From NCBI GenBank assembly GCA_002708905.1, contig PAPM01000047.1:1-64000 (forward strand): a stretch of 64,000 nt of DNA. Reading direction: 5' to 3'. The translations under genes and the position numbers were made by a program. Every line of letters starts with the position of its first letter. Within the stretch, counting starts at the first letter, position 1. Shown one piece after another: positions 46,340 to 54,117 of the stretch. This DNA comes from Pseudomonadales bacterium (GTDB taxonomy: Bacteria > Pseudomonadota > Gammaproteobacteria > Pseudomonadales > Ketobacteraceae). The notes beneath the pieces are model-generated. The model was not told where the DNA came from. It worked only from the letters and a program-made list of their open reading frames with translations, and did no database searches.

Positions 46340-46345
46340 TTATCT

Positions 46346-46903
46346 CTACATTCCTTTCACTGCATAGATGCCATCTGCATTGCGCAAATAGCCTTTGTAA
46401 TCCATACCGTAGCCGAACACATAGCGATCGGGCACTTCCAGGCAGGTGTAATCCGCCTTGAAATCGGGCATGTATTTACGATCATGAATCTTGTCCACCA
46501 ACACCGCACAGCGTACCGACTCCACATTTTGGGCTCGGCAGCTTTCGATGATTTTGTAGAGGGTCTGCCCCTCATCCAGAATGTCGTCCACCAACAGGAT
46601 GTGACGCCCTTCCAGACCATGCTGCGGCAACACTTTCCAGTTTAATTCCGAGCCGGAGGTTTCCATGCCATAGCGGGTCACATGAATGTAATCAATTTCC
46701 AGCGGGAAACGCATGCGCATCGCTAGCCGGGCTCCGAACATCATCCCGCCTTTCATCACCACTAGCACCAGTGGGTTTTTATCCGCCATATCCTCTTCTA
46801 TTTTCTGACTGATGGCATCAATGGATCGTTCAATCTGTTGTTCGGTCCAGATACAGTCCGCCTCACGCCAGATTTTTTCCACTTCCTGAACGGTTACGCT
46901 CAT
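46346..46903 (-). CDS. hpt: Hypoxanthine-guanine phosphoribosyltransferase
   Basis: A 185-residue purine salvage enzyme that joins hypoxanthine or guanine to PRPP to give IMP or GMP. The PRPP loop L-L-V-D-D-I-L-D-E-G-Q-T-L (about residues 100-112), an earlier V-V-M-K-G-G-M-M-F segment and Y-V-F-G-Y-G-M-D-Y-K-G near the end are typical of the PRT family. The ATG overlaps the stop of the upstream mechanosensitive channel gene by four bases, and mtnP follows after 9 bases, suggesting one transcript. Confidence 0.93.
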   Translation of the reverse strand: MSVTVQEVEKIWREADCIWTEQQIERSIDAISQKIEEDMADKNPLVLVVMKGGMMFGARLAMRMRFPLEIDYIHVTRYGMETSGSELNWKVLPQHGLEGRHILLVDDILDEGQTLYKIIESCRAQNVESVRCAVLVDKIHDRKYMPDFKADYTCLEVPDRYVFGYGMDYKGYLRNADGIYAVKGM

Positions 46904-48009
46904 GCCGGCTCCTCGATTTTGCTATTGCTATCCTGTGGAACTCCCTCGATCACATGCAATGTCTGTGTGGGGAACGCAAACTCCGCTCCATGTTGCTGCA
47001 CGATTTCCGAGATTTTGAATAATACATCCTGCTTGACCTCATGAAACTTCACCCAGTTGGTGGTGATGGTCATGCAATAAATGAAGAAATCCAGTGAGGA
47101 TGTCCCATACTTGTTGAAATTCACGATCAGCGTCTGATTATGATCGATCTCAGGATGCTCTGTGAGCATGGCTTTGACGGCTTCGATAATCGCAGGCAGT
47201 CGGTTCACATCGTCATAGCGAACGCCCATGGTTTCATAAATACGGCGATGGGTCATGCGGGAAGGGTTTTCCAACGCAATGCTGGTAAAGGTGGAATTAG
47301 GCACATACAGGGGGCGCTTATCGAAAGTGCGAATGATGGTCAAGCGCCAGCCGATGTGCTCAATGGTACCTTCGATACTGCGGTCCGGTGAGCGCACCCA
47401 GTCCCCCACGGAAAACGGTCGGTCCAGGTAAACCATCAAACCACCAAAGAAGTTGGCCAGCAGATCCTTGGCCGCAAAACCCACTGCGATACCGCCGATA
47501 CCGCCGAAGGCCAACACGCCGGAAATGGAAATCCCCATGGACTGGGCAATCACCAGGCCACCGGTAATGATCACCGACAAACGCAACAACTTGGCCATTG
47601 CCGTCACCGTGGTCTCATCCAGGGGTTCCTGGGTATATCCCGGCGTTTTCAGCAGCTCTTCTGCCTTGGTTATCATACGAATCAGGAACCACAGCACCAC
47701 GCTGATGACTAGCACTACAAACACCGGCCGGATCATCGTCACGAAGGATTCCTCCATCATGGGCTCCATGATTTCAGCCACGATGCGGACTCCAATTACC
47801 AGAATGAATGCCCGGGAAGGTTTGCGTACCGCCCACAACAACGCGTCATCCCACAGGTTTTTGGTTTTGGCAAATTGCTTTTCCAGGCGATCATAAAACT
47901 TGCGGGCGGCATAGTTTGCCAACAGGGTAATGAAGATCACCACAAAGACCTGAATGACCCAATCCTGACTGCCATTCATTTGTTGCCACCACTGCTGTAC
48001 GGTATCCAC
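46900..48009 (-). CDS. MscS-family mechanosensitive ion channel
   Basis: Inner-membrane channel of 369 residues that would open under membrane tension and relieve osmotic shock. It has four to five membrane helices, then a pore helix with A-F-G-G-I-G-G-I-A-V-G-F-A-A-K-D-L-L-A-N-F-F-G-G, the MscS hallmark, and a beta domain with D-R-P-F-S-V-G-D-W-V and P-N-S-T-F. The YnaI/MscM-like form with extra helices fits. It starts one base before the nagZ stop and overlaps hpt at its own end. Confidence 0.93.
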   Translation of the reverse strand: MDTVQQWWQQMNGSQDWVIQVFVVIFITLLANYAARKFYDRLEKQFAKTKNLWDDALLWAVRKPSRAFILVIGVRIVAEIMEPMMEESFVTMIRPVFVVLVISVVLWFLIRMITKAEELLKTPGYTQEPLDETTVTAMAKLLRLSVIITGGLVIAQSMGISISGVLAFGGIGGIAVGFAAKDLLANFFGGLMVYLDRPFSVGDWVRSPDRSIEGTIEHIGWRLTIIRTFDKRPLYVPNSTFTSIALENPSRMTHRRIYETMGVRYDDVNRLPAIIEAVKAMLTEHPEIDHNQTLIVNFNKYGTSSLDFFIYCMTITTNWVKFHEVKQDVLFKISEIVQQHGAEFAFPTQTLHVIEGVPQDSNSKIEEPA

Positions 48010-49029
48010 TTACTGCTCTCCCAACTGTTCAATGGAGTGTCTGATGTTCTTGTAGCGGGGCTCCTGTTGCAGGGCATCCCAATCCACTTCGCGACGGGCC
48101 ATCATAGCCATCAATCGATTTTGATTGGCGCTTATATTGCTTTGTTCCAACCACGCCAACACCTCATCCGCGCCCTGTTGATTGTTGCATACCAGCACCA
48201 TGTCGCAACCTGCATCCAGAGCGGCACGGGCCCGGGCCGGATAGCCACCCACCACTGCTGCACCTTCCATGGTCAGATCATCACTGAAGATGACACCATG
48301 AAACTGCAGCTGATCCCGCAACAGGGTTTGCAGCCAGAAAGGAGAAAAGCCGGCCGGATTTTCATCCACCTGCTGATAGATCACGTGAGCCGGCATCACC
48401 GCATCGAGCAGTCCCGCCAGGGCGGCAAAAGGCTGCATGTCGAAGGTTTCAATCTGTTCCAATGAGCGTTCATCCGTGGGAATCGCCACATGGGAATCCG
48501 CTTCCACCCAACCATGCCCCGGAAAGTGCTTGCCGGTAGCCGCCATCCCCGCTTCATGCATGCCTTCCACATAGGCCCGCCCGAGCTCAATCACGGCCTG
48601 CGGATCGTTATGAAAGGAGCGGTCACCAATCACAGCGCTACGCCCTACTTCCACATCCAGCACCGGTGCAAAAGAAATATCCAGACCCAAAGCCAACATC
48701 TCGGAGGCCATCAACCAGCCCCAATCGCGGGCTCGATGCACCGCCGCTTCCCTGTCCTTTGCGTAATAACCTCCCAATTGCGCCAACGGGGGCAGCCGTG
48801 TGACGCCGTCCCGGATGCGTTGTACCCGGCCACCCTCCTGGTCGATTGCCAGAATCAGTTCAGGACGCACTTCACGTACGGCGGCAATCAGGGATCGTAC
48901 CTGGGTAACGGATTCGATATTACGGGAGAACAGAATGACGCCACCAGTAGCGGGATCCTGCAAACGGCGAATGTCCTGGTCCGAAAGGGCTGTGCCTTCC
49001 AGATCCAGCATCAATGGCCCCATCACCAT
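48010..49029 (-). CDS. nagZ: Beta-N-acetylhexosaminidase NagZ
   Basis: Cytoplasmic GH3 enzyme of 339 residues that cleaves GlcNAc from anhydro-muropeptides during cell-wall recycling. It has the T-G-K-H-F-P-G-H-G-W-V-E-A-D-S-H catalytic loop (general acid pair) and the nucleophile in I-F-S-D-D-L-T-M-E-G-A. Length matches pseudomonad NagZ. It works downstream of AmpG, also in this window. It is flanked by an L,D-transpeptidase gene upstream and a mechanosensitive channel gene downstream, all on the minus strand. Confidence 0.95.
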   Translation of the reverse strand: MVMGPLMLDLEGTALSDQDIRRLQDPATGGVILFSRNIESVTQVRSLIAAVREVRPELILAIDQEGGRVQRIRDGVTRLPPLAQLGGYYAKDREAAVHRARDWGWLMASEMLALGLDISFAPVLDVEVGRSAVIGDRSFHNDPQAVIELGRAYVEGMHEAGMAATGKHFPGHGWVEADSHVAIPTDERSLEQIETFDMQPFAALAGLLDAVMPAHVIYQQVDENPAGFSPFWLQTLLRDQLQFHGVIFSDDLTMEGAAVVGGYPARARAALDAGCDMVLVCNNQQGADEVLAWLEQSNISANQNRLMAMMARREVDWDALQQEPRYKNIRHSIEQLGEQ

Positions 49030-49057
49030 AATGCGTGTTATCTCCTGAGATTCTCAC

Positions 49058-49087
49058 TAAGGTTCTATGATCTAAGGTTCTATGATC
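49058..49087. repeat. 15-bp tandem duplication across the L,D-transpeptidase stop
   Basis: TAAGGTTCTATGATC occurs twice without a gap (49058-49072 and 49073-49087). On the minus strand this repeats the last codons I-I-E-P-stop of the L,D-transpeptidase, so a second copy of its end and stop follows the first. Confidence 0.85.
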
Positions 49088-49566
49088 ACTCGGGTACCGG
49101 GGCCAACTCGATCGAAGAGATCCATAACATCCTGATTGCGCATGCGCACGCAACCGTGTGAGAGCGGCACTCCCATAGGCTCGGTATCCGGAGTGCCATG
49201 AATATAAATGTATCTGCGCTGGGAATCCACGTTGCCGCCCCGATTCACGCCTTTTTCTTCCCCACATAACCACAGGATGCGGGTGAGAATCCAGTCGCGG
49301 CCGGGGTACCGCTCAGCCAATTCCGGCGTGTAAATTTCACCGGTGGGCCGCCGGCCGACAAACACGGTCCCCGCTGGAGCACCGGCGCCGATACAGGCAC
49401 GAATGCGATGCCATCCCAAAGGGGTCTGATTGGAACCGGACTGGTTACCTGCCCCGTTCAATGCCGTCGATACCGGCCAACTTTTCTCCAGCGCGTACGT
49501 CTCAAGCCTGTTCGCCTGCCACAGCTCCAGGGTTTGACGCTGAATGGACACCTTGATCTCAGGCAT
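49072..49566 (-). CDS. L,D-transpeptidase (YkuD) without signal peptide
   Basis: A YkuD-domain protein of 164 residues. The catalytic motif H-G-T-P...S-H-G-C-V-R-M-R (active Cys) is complete, so it could form 3-3 crosslinks or exchange D-amino acids on tetrapeptides. No signal peptide or membrane segment is seen from the ATG at 49566, which overlaps the psrA end by eight bases; earlier in-frame starts add only psrA-overlapping residues. A cytoplasmic enzyme next to nagZ fits a role in recycling; similar cytoplasmic members are known in Acinetobacter, from memory. This is inference. Confidence 0.88.
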   Translation of the reverse strand: MPEIKVSIQRQTLELWQANRLETYALEKSWPVSTALNGAGNQSGSNQTPLGWHRIRACIGAGAPAGTVFVGRRPTGEIYTPELAERYPGRDWILTRILWLCGEEKGVNRGGNVDSQRRYIYIHGTPDTEPMGVPLSHGCVRMRNQDVMDLFDRVGPGTRVIIEP

Positions 49567-50200
49567 TTTCATGGGAGGCATTACGCAGGCCGGCCGCCAT
49601 AAAGCTGGTAAGATGACTGACAATAAAGTCCACCGAACCGCGGTGCCCGGTATCGTTCATCGCCATGGCACGCAACGCGTCAAAGTTGGACATGGTAAAA
49701 ATGGCTGTGCCCAACGCGAAGTGAGTATGCCAGAACAACTCCTGATCCGTCGCGCCCGGCAAGGCCGGCTTAAGCAGGCGCGCATAGCGCTGGAAGGCAT
49801 CCCCATAGCGAGAAGCGATAAAGTTTCGTACATGGGCCTGGGACTGGGTATACGCCAACCCCAACAGGCGCATAAAGGCCGTAGCGCGATTGGTGTTGCG
49901 ACCATGCACATCGTAGATGGAGCTGGACAGCACCTTGAGTAATGACTCCACGTTAATGTTTTCCGGGTCCTGCTCCAGCACCCCAAGCCGTTGGTCGATT
50001 TCAGTCACCAGGGGTTCCAGAAAGCGTTCAAATACCGCCTGGATCAGCGCTTTTTTGGAGCCGAAATGATAGTTGACCGCCGCCAGGTTCACACCGGCGG
50101 TACTGGTAATCGTGCGCAGGGAGGTCTCCGCAAATCCGCGCTCAGCAAACAGGGCTTCTGCTGCATCCAGGATTCGCTCTACCGTTTCTTTTTGTGCCAT
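49559..50200 (-). CDS. psrA: TetR-family regulator PsrA
   Basis: A 213-residue TetR repressor. The N-terminal helix-turn-helix (M-A-Q-K-E-T-V-E-R-I-L-D-A-A-E-A-L-F-A-E-R-G-F-A-E-T-S-L, then A-G-V-N-L-A-A-V-N-Y-H-F-G-S-K-K-A-L) is nearly that of Pseudomonas PsrA, which senses long-chain fatty acids and controls rpoS and beta-oxidation genes. The ATG at 50200 is chosen by this match. The gene order nagZ, psrA, lexA is also that of Pseudomonas. A full PsrA-type operator lies 60 bases upstream, pointing to autoregulation. The end overlaps the L,D-transpeptidase start. Confidence 0.9.
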   Translation of the reverse strand: MAQKETVERILDAAEALFAERGFAETSLRTITSTAGVNLAAVNYHFGSKKALIQAVFERFLEPLVTEIDQRLGVLEQDPENINVESLLKVLSSSIYDVHGRNTNRATAFMRLLGLAYTQSQAHVRNFIASRYGDAFQRYARLLKPALPGATDQELFWHTHFALGTAIFTMSNFDALRAMAMNDTGHRGSVDFIVSHLTSFMAAGLRNASHENA

Positions 50201-50260
50201 ACGTTCTGTTTCCTGACAGGGGTTCGGCAACTGCCAGAGAACCACCATAAACAATCGTTT

Positions 50261-50275
50261 GAAACTTACGTTTGC
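50261..50275. promoter_or_regulatory. PsrA operator before psrA
   Basis: GAAACTTACGTTTGC matches the reported PsrA motif (G/C)AAAC-N2-4-GTTTG(G/C) at every defined base, with N4. It lies 61-75 bases upstream of the psrA start. Confidence 0.8.
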
Positions 50276-50311
50276 AAGGCGCCCCTGTCAAGAATCGGAT
50301 GGCTCAGGCGA

Positions 50312-51541
50312 TCAAAAGTACCGTACTAATTCTAACTGGATAAGGTCGTTACGGCTGCTTTGTGCCAATTTATAGAGCGGATCAAAGGAACCATCGTCAA
50401 GATCGTCCTGGGTGGGCGGTGCCTTGCTGTGGAAAAACAAGGCGTCCAGATTCACTGTCCAGACATCCCCGAGGCGCCGGCTGGCCTCCAGGGTCAAAAC
50501 CCGCTCATGGGTTTTGTGGTCATAGATAACACCGCCCAGCATTTCCGACGTCGCTGCATCATTGAATGCCCAGCGCAACCCCAAGGCGATATCGTTCTCC
50601 AAGTAGTAGGACGCGGGGCTGTCTTCCCCACGCTCATCGTAGTTGTATTCGCTCACAATCCCAAGATCACCCACGGTGCCAAATACGCCTTCAAGGGTGT
50701 ATTCGAAGCCGAAGACGGTGGCGAAATAGCGGCCACCCGCCATACCACTGCGATTCAAAGCCTCCAGTTTTACCAGCCAGGCATCGTAGTTGTACTGTGC
50801 TTCCAACCCAAACTGGTCAATTACTCGATAGAACGGAATGAGCTCGTCTTTTTCATTAAGATTGCGGAATTCCGGATCACGGGAAGTGCCGCCGAAATAG
50901 GAAAACGCCAATTCCCAGGCTTCGATCGACATCGCCCAGCGCGCCGCAAAATCCACGCGTTTCTCCTCAGCACCGGATTCATAGAGCGCATCATCGCTGG
51001 AGATCACCACCGGCCCTCGCGGCCAACCGTCCTCGCCGGGAAAGGTTCTCTCCCGGAATCCAGCCAGGGCAAACAGGTCGAGGATACCCCAATCCGTCAC
51101 CAAAGACAGATTCACCATGGGTTGTCCCAGCTTTGCTTCTCCGTCGCTTCTTTCCACCAAATCGGATTGATTAATAATGTCCACCAGATGCTGGAACTCC
51201 GTCACGCCCCAGAACACCGTACGGACACCGGTGCGCAGCTCCCAGCCATCAGCGACATGAATCCAGGCCAAGTCCTGAATGTCGCCATGTGTACGCTCAT
51301 CATCTGCTTCGGACCAGCGATAAAACGCCTCGAATTCGAACAGGTCGTTACCGTCATTCCATTCGTGGAAGTACTCGCCCCGAACACTCAGCGATACTGC
51401 ATCATCCTTCACCCCGTAGGGTTGGTTCTGGGGCAGGTAACGGTATTCACCAGCCGCCTCAAAATCCCAGTCCCCCGCTGCCGCGATGGTTGACATCAGC
51501 GCGGCCATTGTCGGCACCCAAAAACCGGACCAAAACCTCAT
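50312..51541 (-). CDS. Outer-membrane beta-barrel protein
   Basis: A 409-residue protein with a signal peptide (cut near A-A-A-G-D, about residue 22), then many alternating amphipathic strands rich in aromatic residues. The C-terminus ends V-R-Y-F, an outer-membrane insertion signal. The mature start W-D-F-E-A-A-G-E-Y-R-Y and the W-x-H-V-A-D-G-W-E-L-R-T-G strand fit a porin-like barrel resembling DUF1302-type proteins of hydrocarbon degraders, but the family is not certain. It lies upstream of psrA on the same strand, with a one-mismatch PsrA site 90 bases before its start. A long antisense frame over it is a shadow. Confidence 0.8.
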   Translation of the reverse strand: MRFWSGFWVPTMAALMSTIAAAGDWDFEAAGEYRYLPQNQPYGVKDDAVSLSVRGEYFHEWNDGNDLFEFEAFYRWSEADDERTHGDIQDLAWIHVADGWELRTGVRTVFWGVTEFQHLVDIINQSDLVERSDGEAKLGQPMVNLSLVTDWGILDLFALAGFRERTFPGEDGWPRGPVVISSDDALYESGAEEKRVDFAARWAMSIEAWELAFSYFGGTSRDPEFRNLNEKDELIPFYRVIDQFGLEAQYNYDAWLVKLEALNRSGMAGGRYFATVFGFEYTLEGVFGTVGDLGIVSEYNYDERGEDSPASYYLENDIALGLRWAFNDAATSEMLGGVIYDHKTHERVLTLEASRRLGDVWTVNLDALFFHSKAPPTQDDLDDGSFDPLYKLAQSSRNDLIQLELVRYF

Positions 51542-51630
51542 GCACTCACTCCCAAGCCATAACCATAAGTCACAAAATGACGAATCGTCACGCTAACCTG
51601 TTTATTCCTTTCCGTCAACCGGGTGATTCC

Positions 51631-51645
51631 CAAACGCCGGTTTAG
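51631..51645. promoter_or_regulatory. Candidate PsrA-like operator before the outer-membrane barrel gene
   Basis: CAAACGCCGGTTTAG has one change from (G/C)AAAC-N4-GTTTG(G/C), and lies about 90-104 bases upstream of the barrel gene start. The 332 bases from 51542 to 51873 otherwise hold a divergent promoter region with no clear gene. Confidence 0.4.
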
Positions 51646-51873
51646 ATTTTTCTGCTCCATACTCATTACCGCTTATCTCTCCCGCCTATAAAAATAGCAG
51701 GGATATTGAGATTCGCAGCGCTAAGTGACTGTTTAATAAGCACCACCTGAAAGTTTAAATTTAACCTCTTCATTCCAGCCCGGATAGTGTCCTAACATCT
51801 TTCGTGATGAATCCGGGTACTGAACCATACTAGCGACAAAGGCCTGAATGGAGCGATAAGCAGGAGCGGCGCC

Positions 51874-52197
51874 ATGTTGAAACGAATTCAACCCGAAGTT
51901 GGCAACTGGTACGAAAATATCGAAGAAGAAACCCTGTTTGAAGTGGTTGCCATTGATGACGATGGCAGTAGCCTGGCGATTCAATACTTCGAAGGCGAAC
52001 TGGAAGAGATGGACATCGAAGCCTTCTGGCAACTCGCCCTGCGCTCGGTTGACCAGCCGGAGGATTGGGCCGGTCCCTACGAAATAGATCAGGAAGATCG
52101 CGACGACCTGGACAGACCTGTGCCCATGGAAGCAGATCAATTTCTTCCATTCGATGATTTCGAGTCGGATGGTGTTCGTATTTACGATGACTTCTGA
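51874..52197 (+). CDS. Small acidic DUF6763-like protein
   Basis: A 107-residue, strongly acidic protein (many Asp and Glu) of the type annotated as DUF6763 in pseudomonads. It starts L-K-R-I-Q-P-E-V-G-N-W-Y and has F-E-V-V-A-I-D-D-D-G-S-S-L-A-I-Q-Y-F-E-G-E-L-E-E-M-D. No signal, membrane segment or known catalytic motif is present. The function is unknown. It stands in front of lexA on the same strand, separated by a repeat-rich gap and the LexA boxes. Confidence 0.78.
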   Translation: MLKRIQPEVGNWYENIEEETLFEVVAIDDDGSSLAIQYFEGELEEMDIEAFWQLALRSVDQPEDWAGPYEIDQEDRDDLDRPVPMEADQFLPFDDFESDGVRIYDDF

Positions 52198-52241
52198 AAA
52201 CGGCTTGTAGTCTTCTCCCCACCTCATGTTTAGGGGGCTTT

Positions 52242-52272
52242 CCAACGCCCCTTTCCAACGCCCCTTTCCAAC
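52242..52272. repeat. 13-bp tandem repeat at a terminator-like hairpin
   Basis: CCAACGCCCCTTT occurs twice in tandem, plus a third CCAAC. The upstream GGGGC (within 52233-52238) can pair with the GCCCC of either copy. This suggests that a terminator arm after the DUF6763 gene was duplicated. Confidence 0.7.
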
Positions 52273-52315
52273 CTGCCTGTTTTTATTAGCCTTTTTGTTT
52301 TACTTTGAGGCCATG

Positions 52316-52331
52316 CTGTATATAATCACAG
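52316..52331. promoter_or_regulatory. LexA box 1
   Basis: CTGTATATAATCACAG fits the SOS consensus CTGT-N8-ACAG closely, about 44 bases before the lexA start. A second box follows 19 bases later. Confidence 0.88.
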
Positions 52332-52334
52332 GAC

Positions 52335-52350
52335 CTGTATAAAATAACAG
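52335..52350. promoter_or_regulatory. LexA box 2
   Basis: CTGTATAAAATAACAG, a second SOS box 25 bases before the lexA start. Two boxes in tandem predict tight autoregulation, as in other lexA promoters. Confidence 0.87.
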
Positions 52351-52374
52351 TAAATACTCTGCATGGGCATCAGC

Positions 52375-52986
52375 ATGGAAAAACTCACCAAGCGACAAGC
52401 GGAAATCCTGGCACTCATCAAAACCTATATCGAAGACAGCGGTATGCCACCCACGCGGATGGAAATCGCTGATACATTTGGTTTCCGTTCTCCCAATGCA
52501 GCGGAGGAACACCTTCGGACCCTGGCACGCAAAGGCTACATCGAAATGCTGCCGGGTGCATCCCGGGGCATTCGCTTGATTGGTCAGGAAGATGACGAAG
52601 AACCAGGGCTTCCTATCATCGGTCAGGTAGCGGCAGGCCAGCCAGTCCTGGCGCAGGAAAACGTTCTGGGCCGATGTGAAGTTAATCCGGATTTTTTCAA
52701 ACCACGCGCCGATTATTTTCTGCGGGTTAAAGGCCTGAGCATGATTGACGCAGGCATCCTGGAGGGAGACCTGTTGGCGGTGCACAAAACATCCGATGCC
52801 CAACGGGGCCAAGTGATAGTTGCACGCATTGGAGATGAAGTGACAGTCAAACGCTTTGATCGAAAGCGCAACAAAATCATCCTGTTACCTGAGAATCCTG
52901 ATTTCGAACCCATCGAGGTAGACAGCAGAAGTGACGATTTTGCGATTGAAGGTTTGGCGGTAGGTGTGATTCGAGACGGAATTTAA
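52375..52986 (+). CDS. lexA: SOS repressor LexA
   Basis: A 203-residue SOS repressor. It starts [12 protein letters not shown] with the LexA helix-turn-helix ([12 protein letters not shown]). The self-cleavage site is the Ala-Gly in V-A-A-G-Q-P; the catalytic Ser lies in K-G-L-S-M-I-D-A-G and the Lys in V-T-V-K-R-F. RecA filaments would trigger cleavage. The ATG at 52375 is used because of this match; 52363 is in frame. Two LexA boxes lie upstream. The cell-division inhibitor gene sulA, next to lexA in Pseudomonas, is not found here. Confidence 0.96.
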   Translation: MEKLTKRQAEILALIKTYIEDSGMPPTRMEIADTFGFRSPNAAEEHLRTLARKGYIEMLPGASRGIRLIGQEDDEEPGLPIIGQVAAGQPVLAQENVLGRCEVNPDFFKPRADYFLRVKGLSMIDAGILEGDLLAVHKTSDAQRGQVIVARIGDEVTVKRFDRKRNKIILLPENPDFEPIEVDSRSDDFAIEGLAVGVIRDGI

Positions 52987-52993
52987 ATTCTAC

Positions 52994-53269
52994 TTAATGC
53001 AAAACGCCCGGCACGTCATCGTAATCTTCAGCCATTGCTGAAGAATCGGATCGCTCTTCATGGGCTTCCAGTACGTGCCCATAAACTTCACCAACAGCCT
53101 GCACACCGGCACTGACCATAGCCTTGCCGATATCCAGGGAAAATTCGGAAAGCAGTACACGAACTTCATTTGAGAACTTAATTTCCACCAAAGGCGAGCC
53201 AACTCCATCGGCACGTCGCAATACAATTTCACCTGACTCCAGTTCTACAATTTCTAAAAGAGAGGACAT
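52994..53269 (-). CDS. Small conserved protein (PA3009-like)
   Basis: A 91-residue soluble protein with a short beta-rich core (E-L-E-S-G-E-I-V-L-R-R-A-D-G, V-E-I-K-F-S-N-E-V-R-V-L-L-S-E-F) and a helical, acidic tail. The place between lexA and DUF6586 corresponds, from memory, to PA3009 of Pseudomonas; the function is unknown. The ATG at 53269 has AAAAGG upstream; the frame extends to 53347 without other support. It converges with lexA. Confidence 0.72.
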   Translation of the reverse strand: MSSLLEIVELESGEIVLRRADGVGSPLVEIKFSNEVRVLLSEFSLDIGKAMVSAGVQAVGEVYGHVLEAHEERSDSSAMAEDYDDVPGVLH

Positions 53270-53434
53270 TCTTAAACCTTTTGCGTGGAAGTGTTTGAAG
53301 CAGCTAACAAAAAGTGATTTTTTGCATTTTATCCCGGGAAAAACCACTTATTTGAGATGCTCAATGGGCGAAGATACTAACATGTGAGGCAACGCCGTAA
53401 CAAATAAATCACCCCCTCAATTGATATATAATTC

Positions 53435-53950
53435 CTACCACTCACCCAGAAGTTGCCTGATTTCCTCTATCAGTTCTGAAAGTTTCTCATACCAATCATG
53501 CAGTTGCGCGAACTCATCAACTTCGCTAATTACGCGCACTTCAATTGCATTCAGGTTTACCGACTCCTTGGTTTGCGTGGTTGCATCCGGATTGACCTCG
53601 TTGATCTGTTTCCAGGTGTTCTGCATTCGATTCAACCAACTGTCTTCGGCCAACTCCAGCGTAAGAACACGTTCCAGTTCAGGAATGGATTTTCCATTCA
53701 GCTGAGCTTGTTTCAACAAAGCATCCAATGACTGATTGGCTGAGTAGTTTTCATCATAGGTTTGGGCCACCTCCCAGATAAATGCCTGATACGCGCCCAT
53801 CAGATGAAACAGACAGGACTGTTGGTGTGCTGCCAACAGCGCTTTGCGATTTATCACAGTCTCATCTTCTTTAGCTTTTTCAATAGCTTCCAGATAGAAG
53901 CGAGCGAAATAGCGTCTCTGATTGGAATGACTCAGCTTGTGTTTGGCCAT
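53435..53950 (-). CDS. DUF6586 family protein
   Basis: A 171-residue, mostly helical soluble protein matching, from memory, the DUF6586 family at the same place next to lexA and topA in pseudomonads. The pattern starts with K-L-S-H-S-N-Q-R-R-Y-F-A-R-F-Y-L-E-A-I and has H-L-M-G-A-Y-Q-A-F-I-W-E-V-A, then a charged C-terminal helix. No catalytic motif is seen. The function is unknown. Confidence 0.8.
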   Translation of the reverse strand: MAKHKLSHSNQRRYFARFYLEAIEKAKEDETVINRKALLAAHQQSCLFHLMGAYQAFIWEVAQTYDENYSANQSLDALLKQAQLNGKSIPELERVLTLELAEDSWLNRMQNTWKQINEVNPDATTQTKESVNLNAIEVRVISEVDEFAQLHDWYEKLSELIEEIRQLLGEW

Positions 53951-54117
53951 GGGTAGGTCGACTCCTGATATGGAAACCCTATTTTACTGAGTGCAGGTCC
54001 AAACCACTAGTGAGGAGCTTTCTGATTCATTAACTATACTTTCCTAAGATACTGGCGATATTCACCTTTACCGCCAAATTCGGTGTTTTTAGCAGTAGTT
54101 AAGTGGACAAATACATA

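Noticed and set aside
50360-51493. A 377-codon open frame on the plus strand opposite the outer-membrane barrel gene
   Set aside because: It lies wholly antisense to a gene with a signal peptide and a barrel C-terminus, and has no recognisable domain or ribosome site. It looks like a shadow of codon bias.
51733-52245. A 170-codon minus-strand frame covering the DUF6763 gene
   Set aside because: The plus-strand DUF6763 gene has the acidic composition and length of its family; the minus frame has no support.
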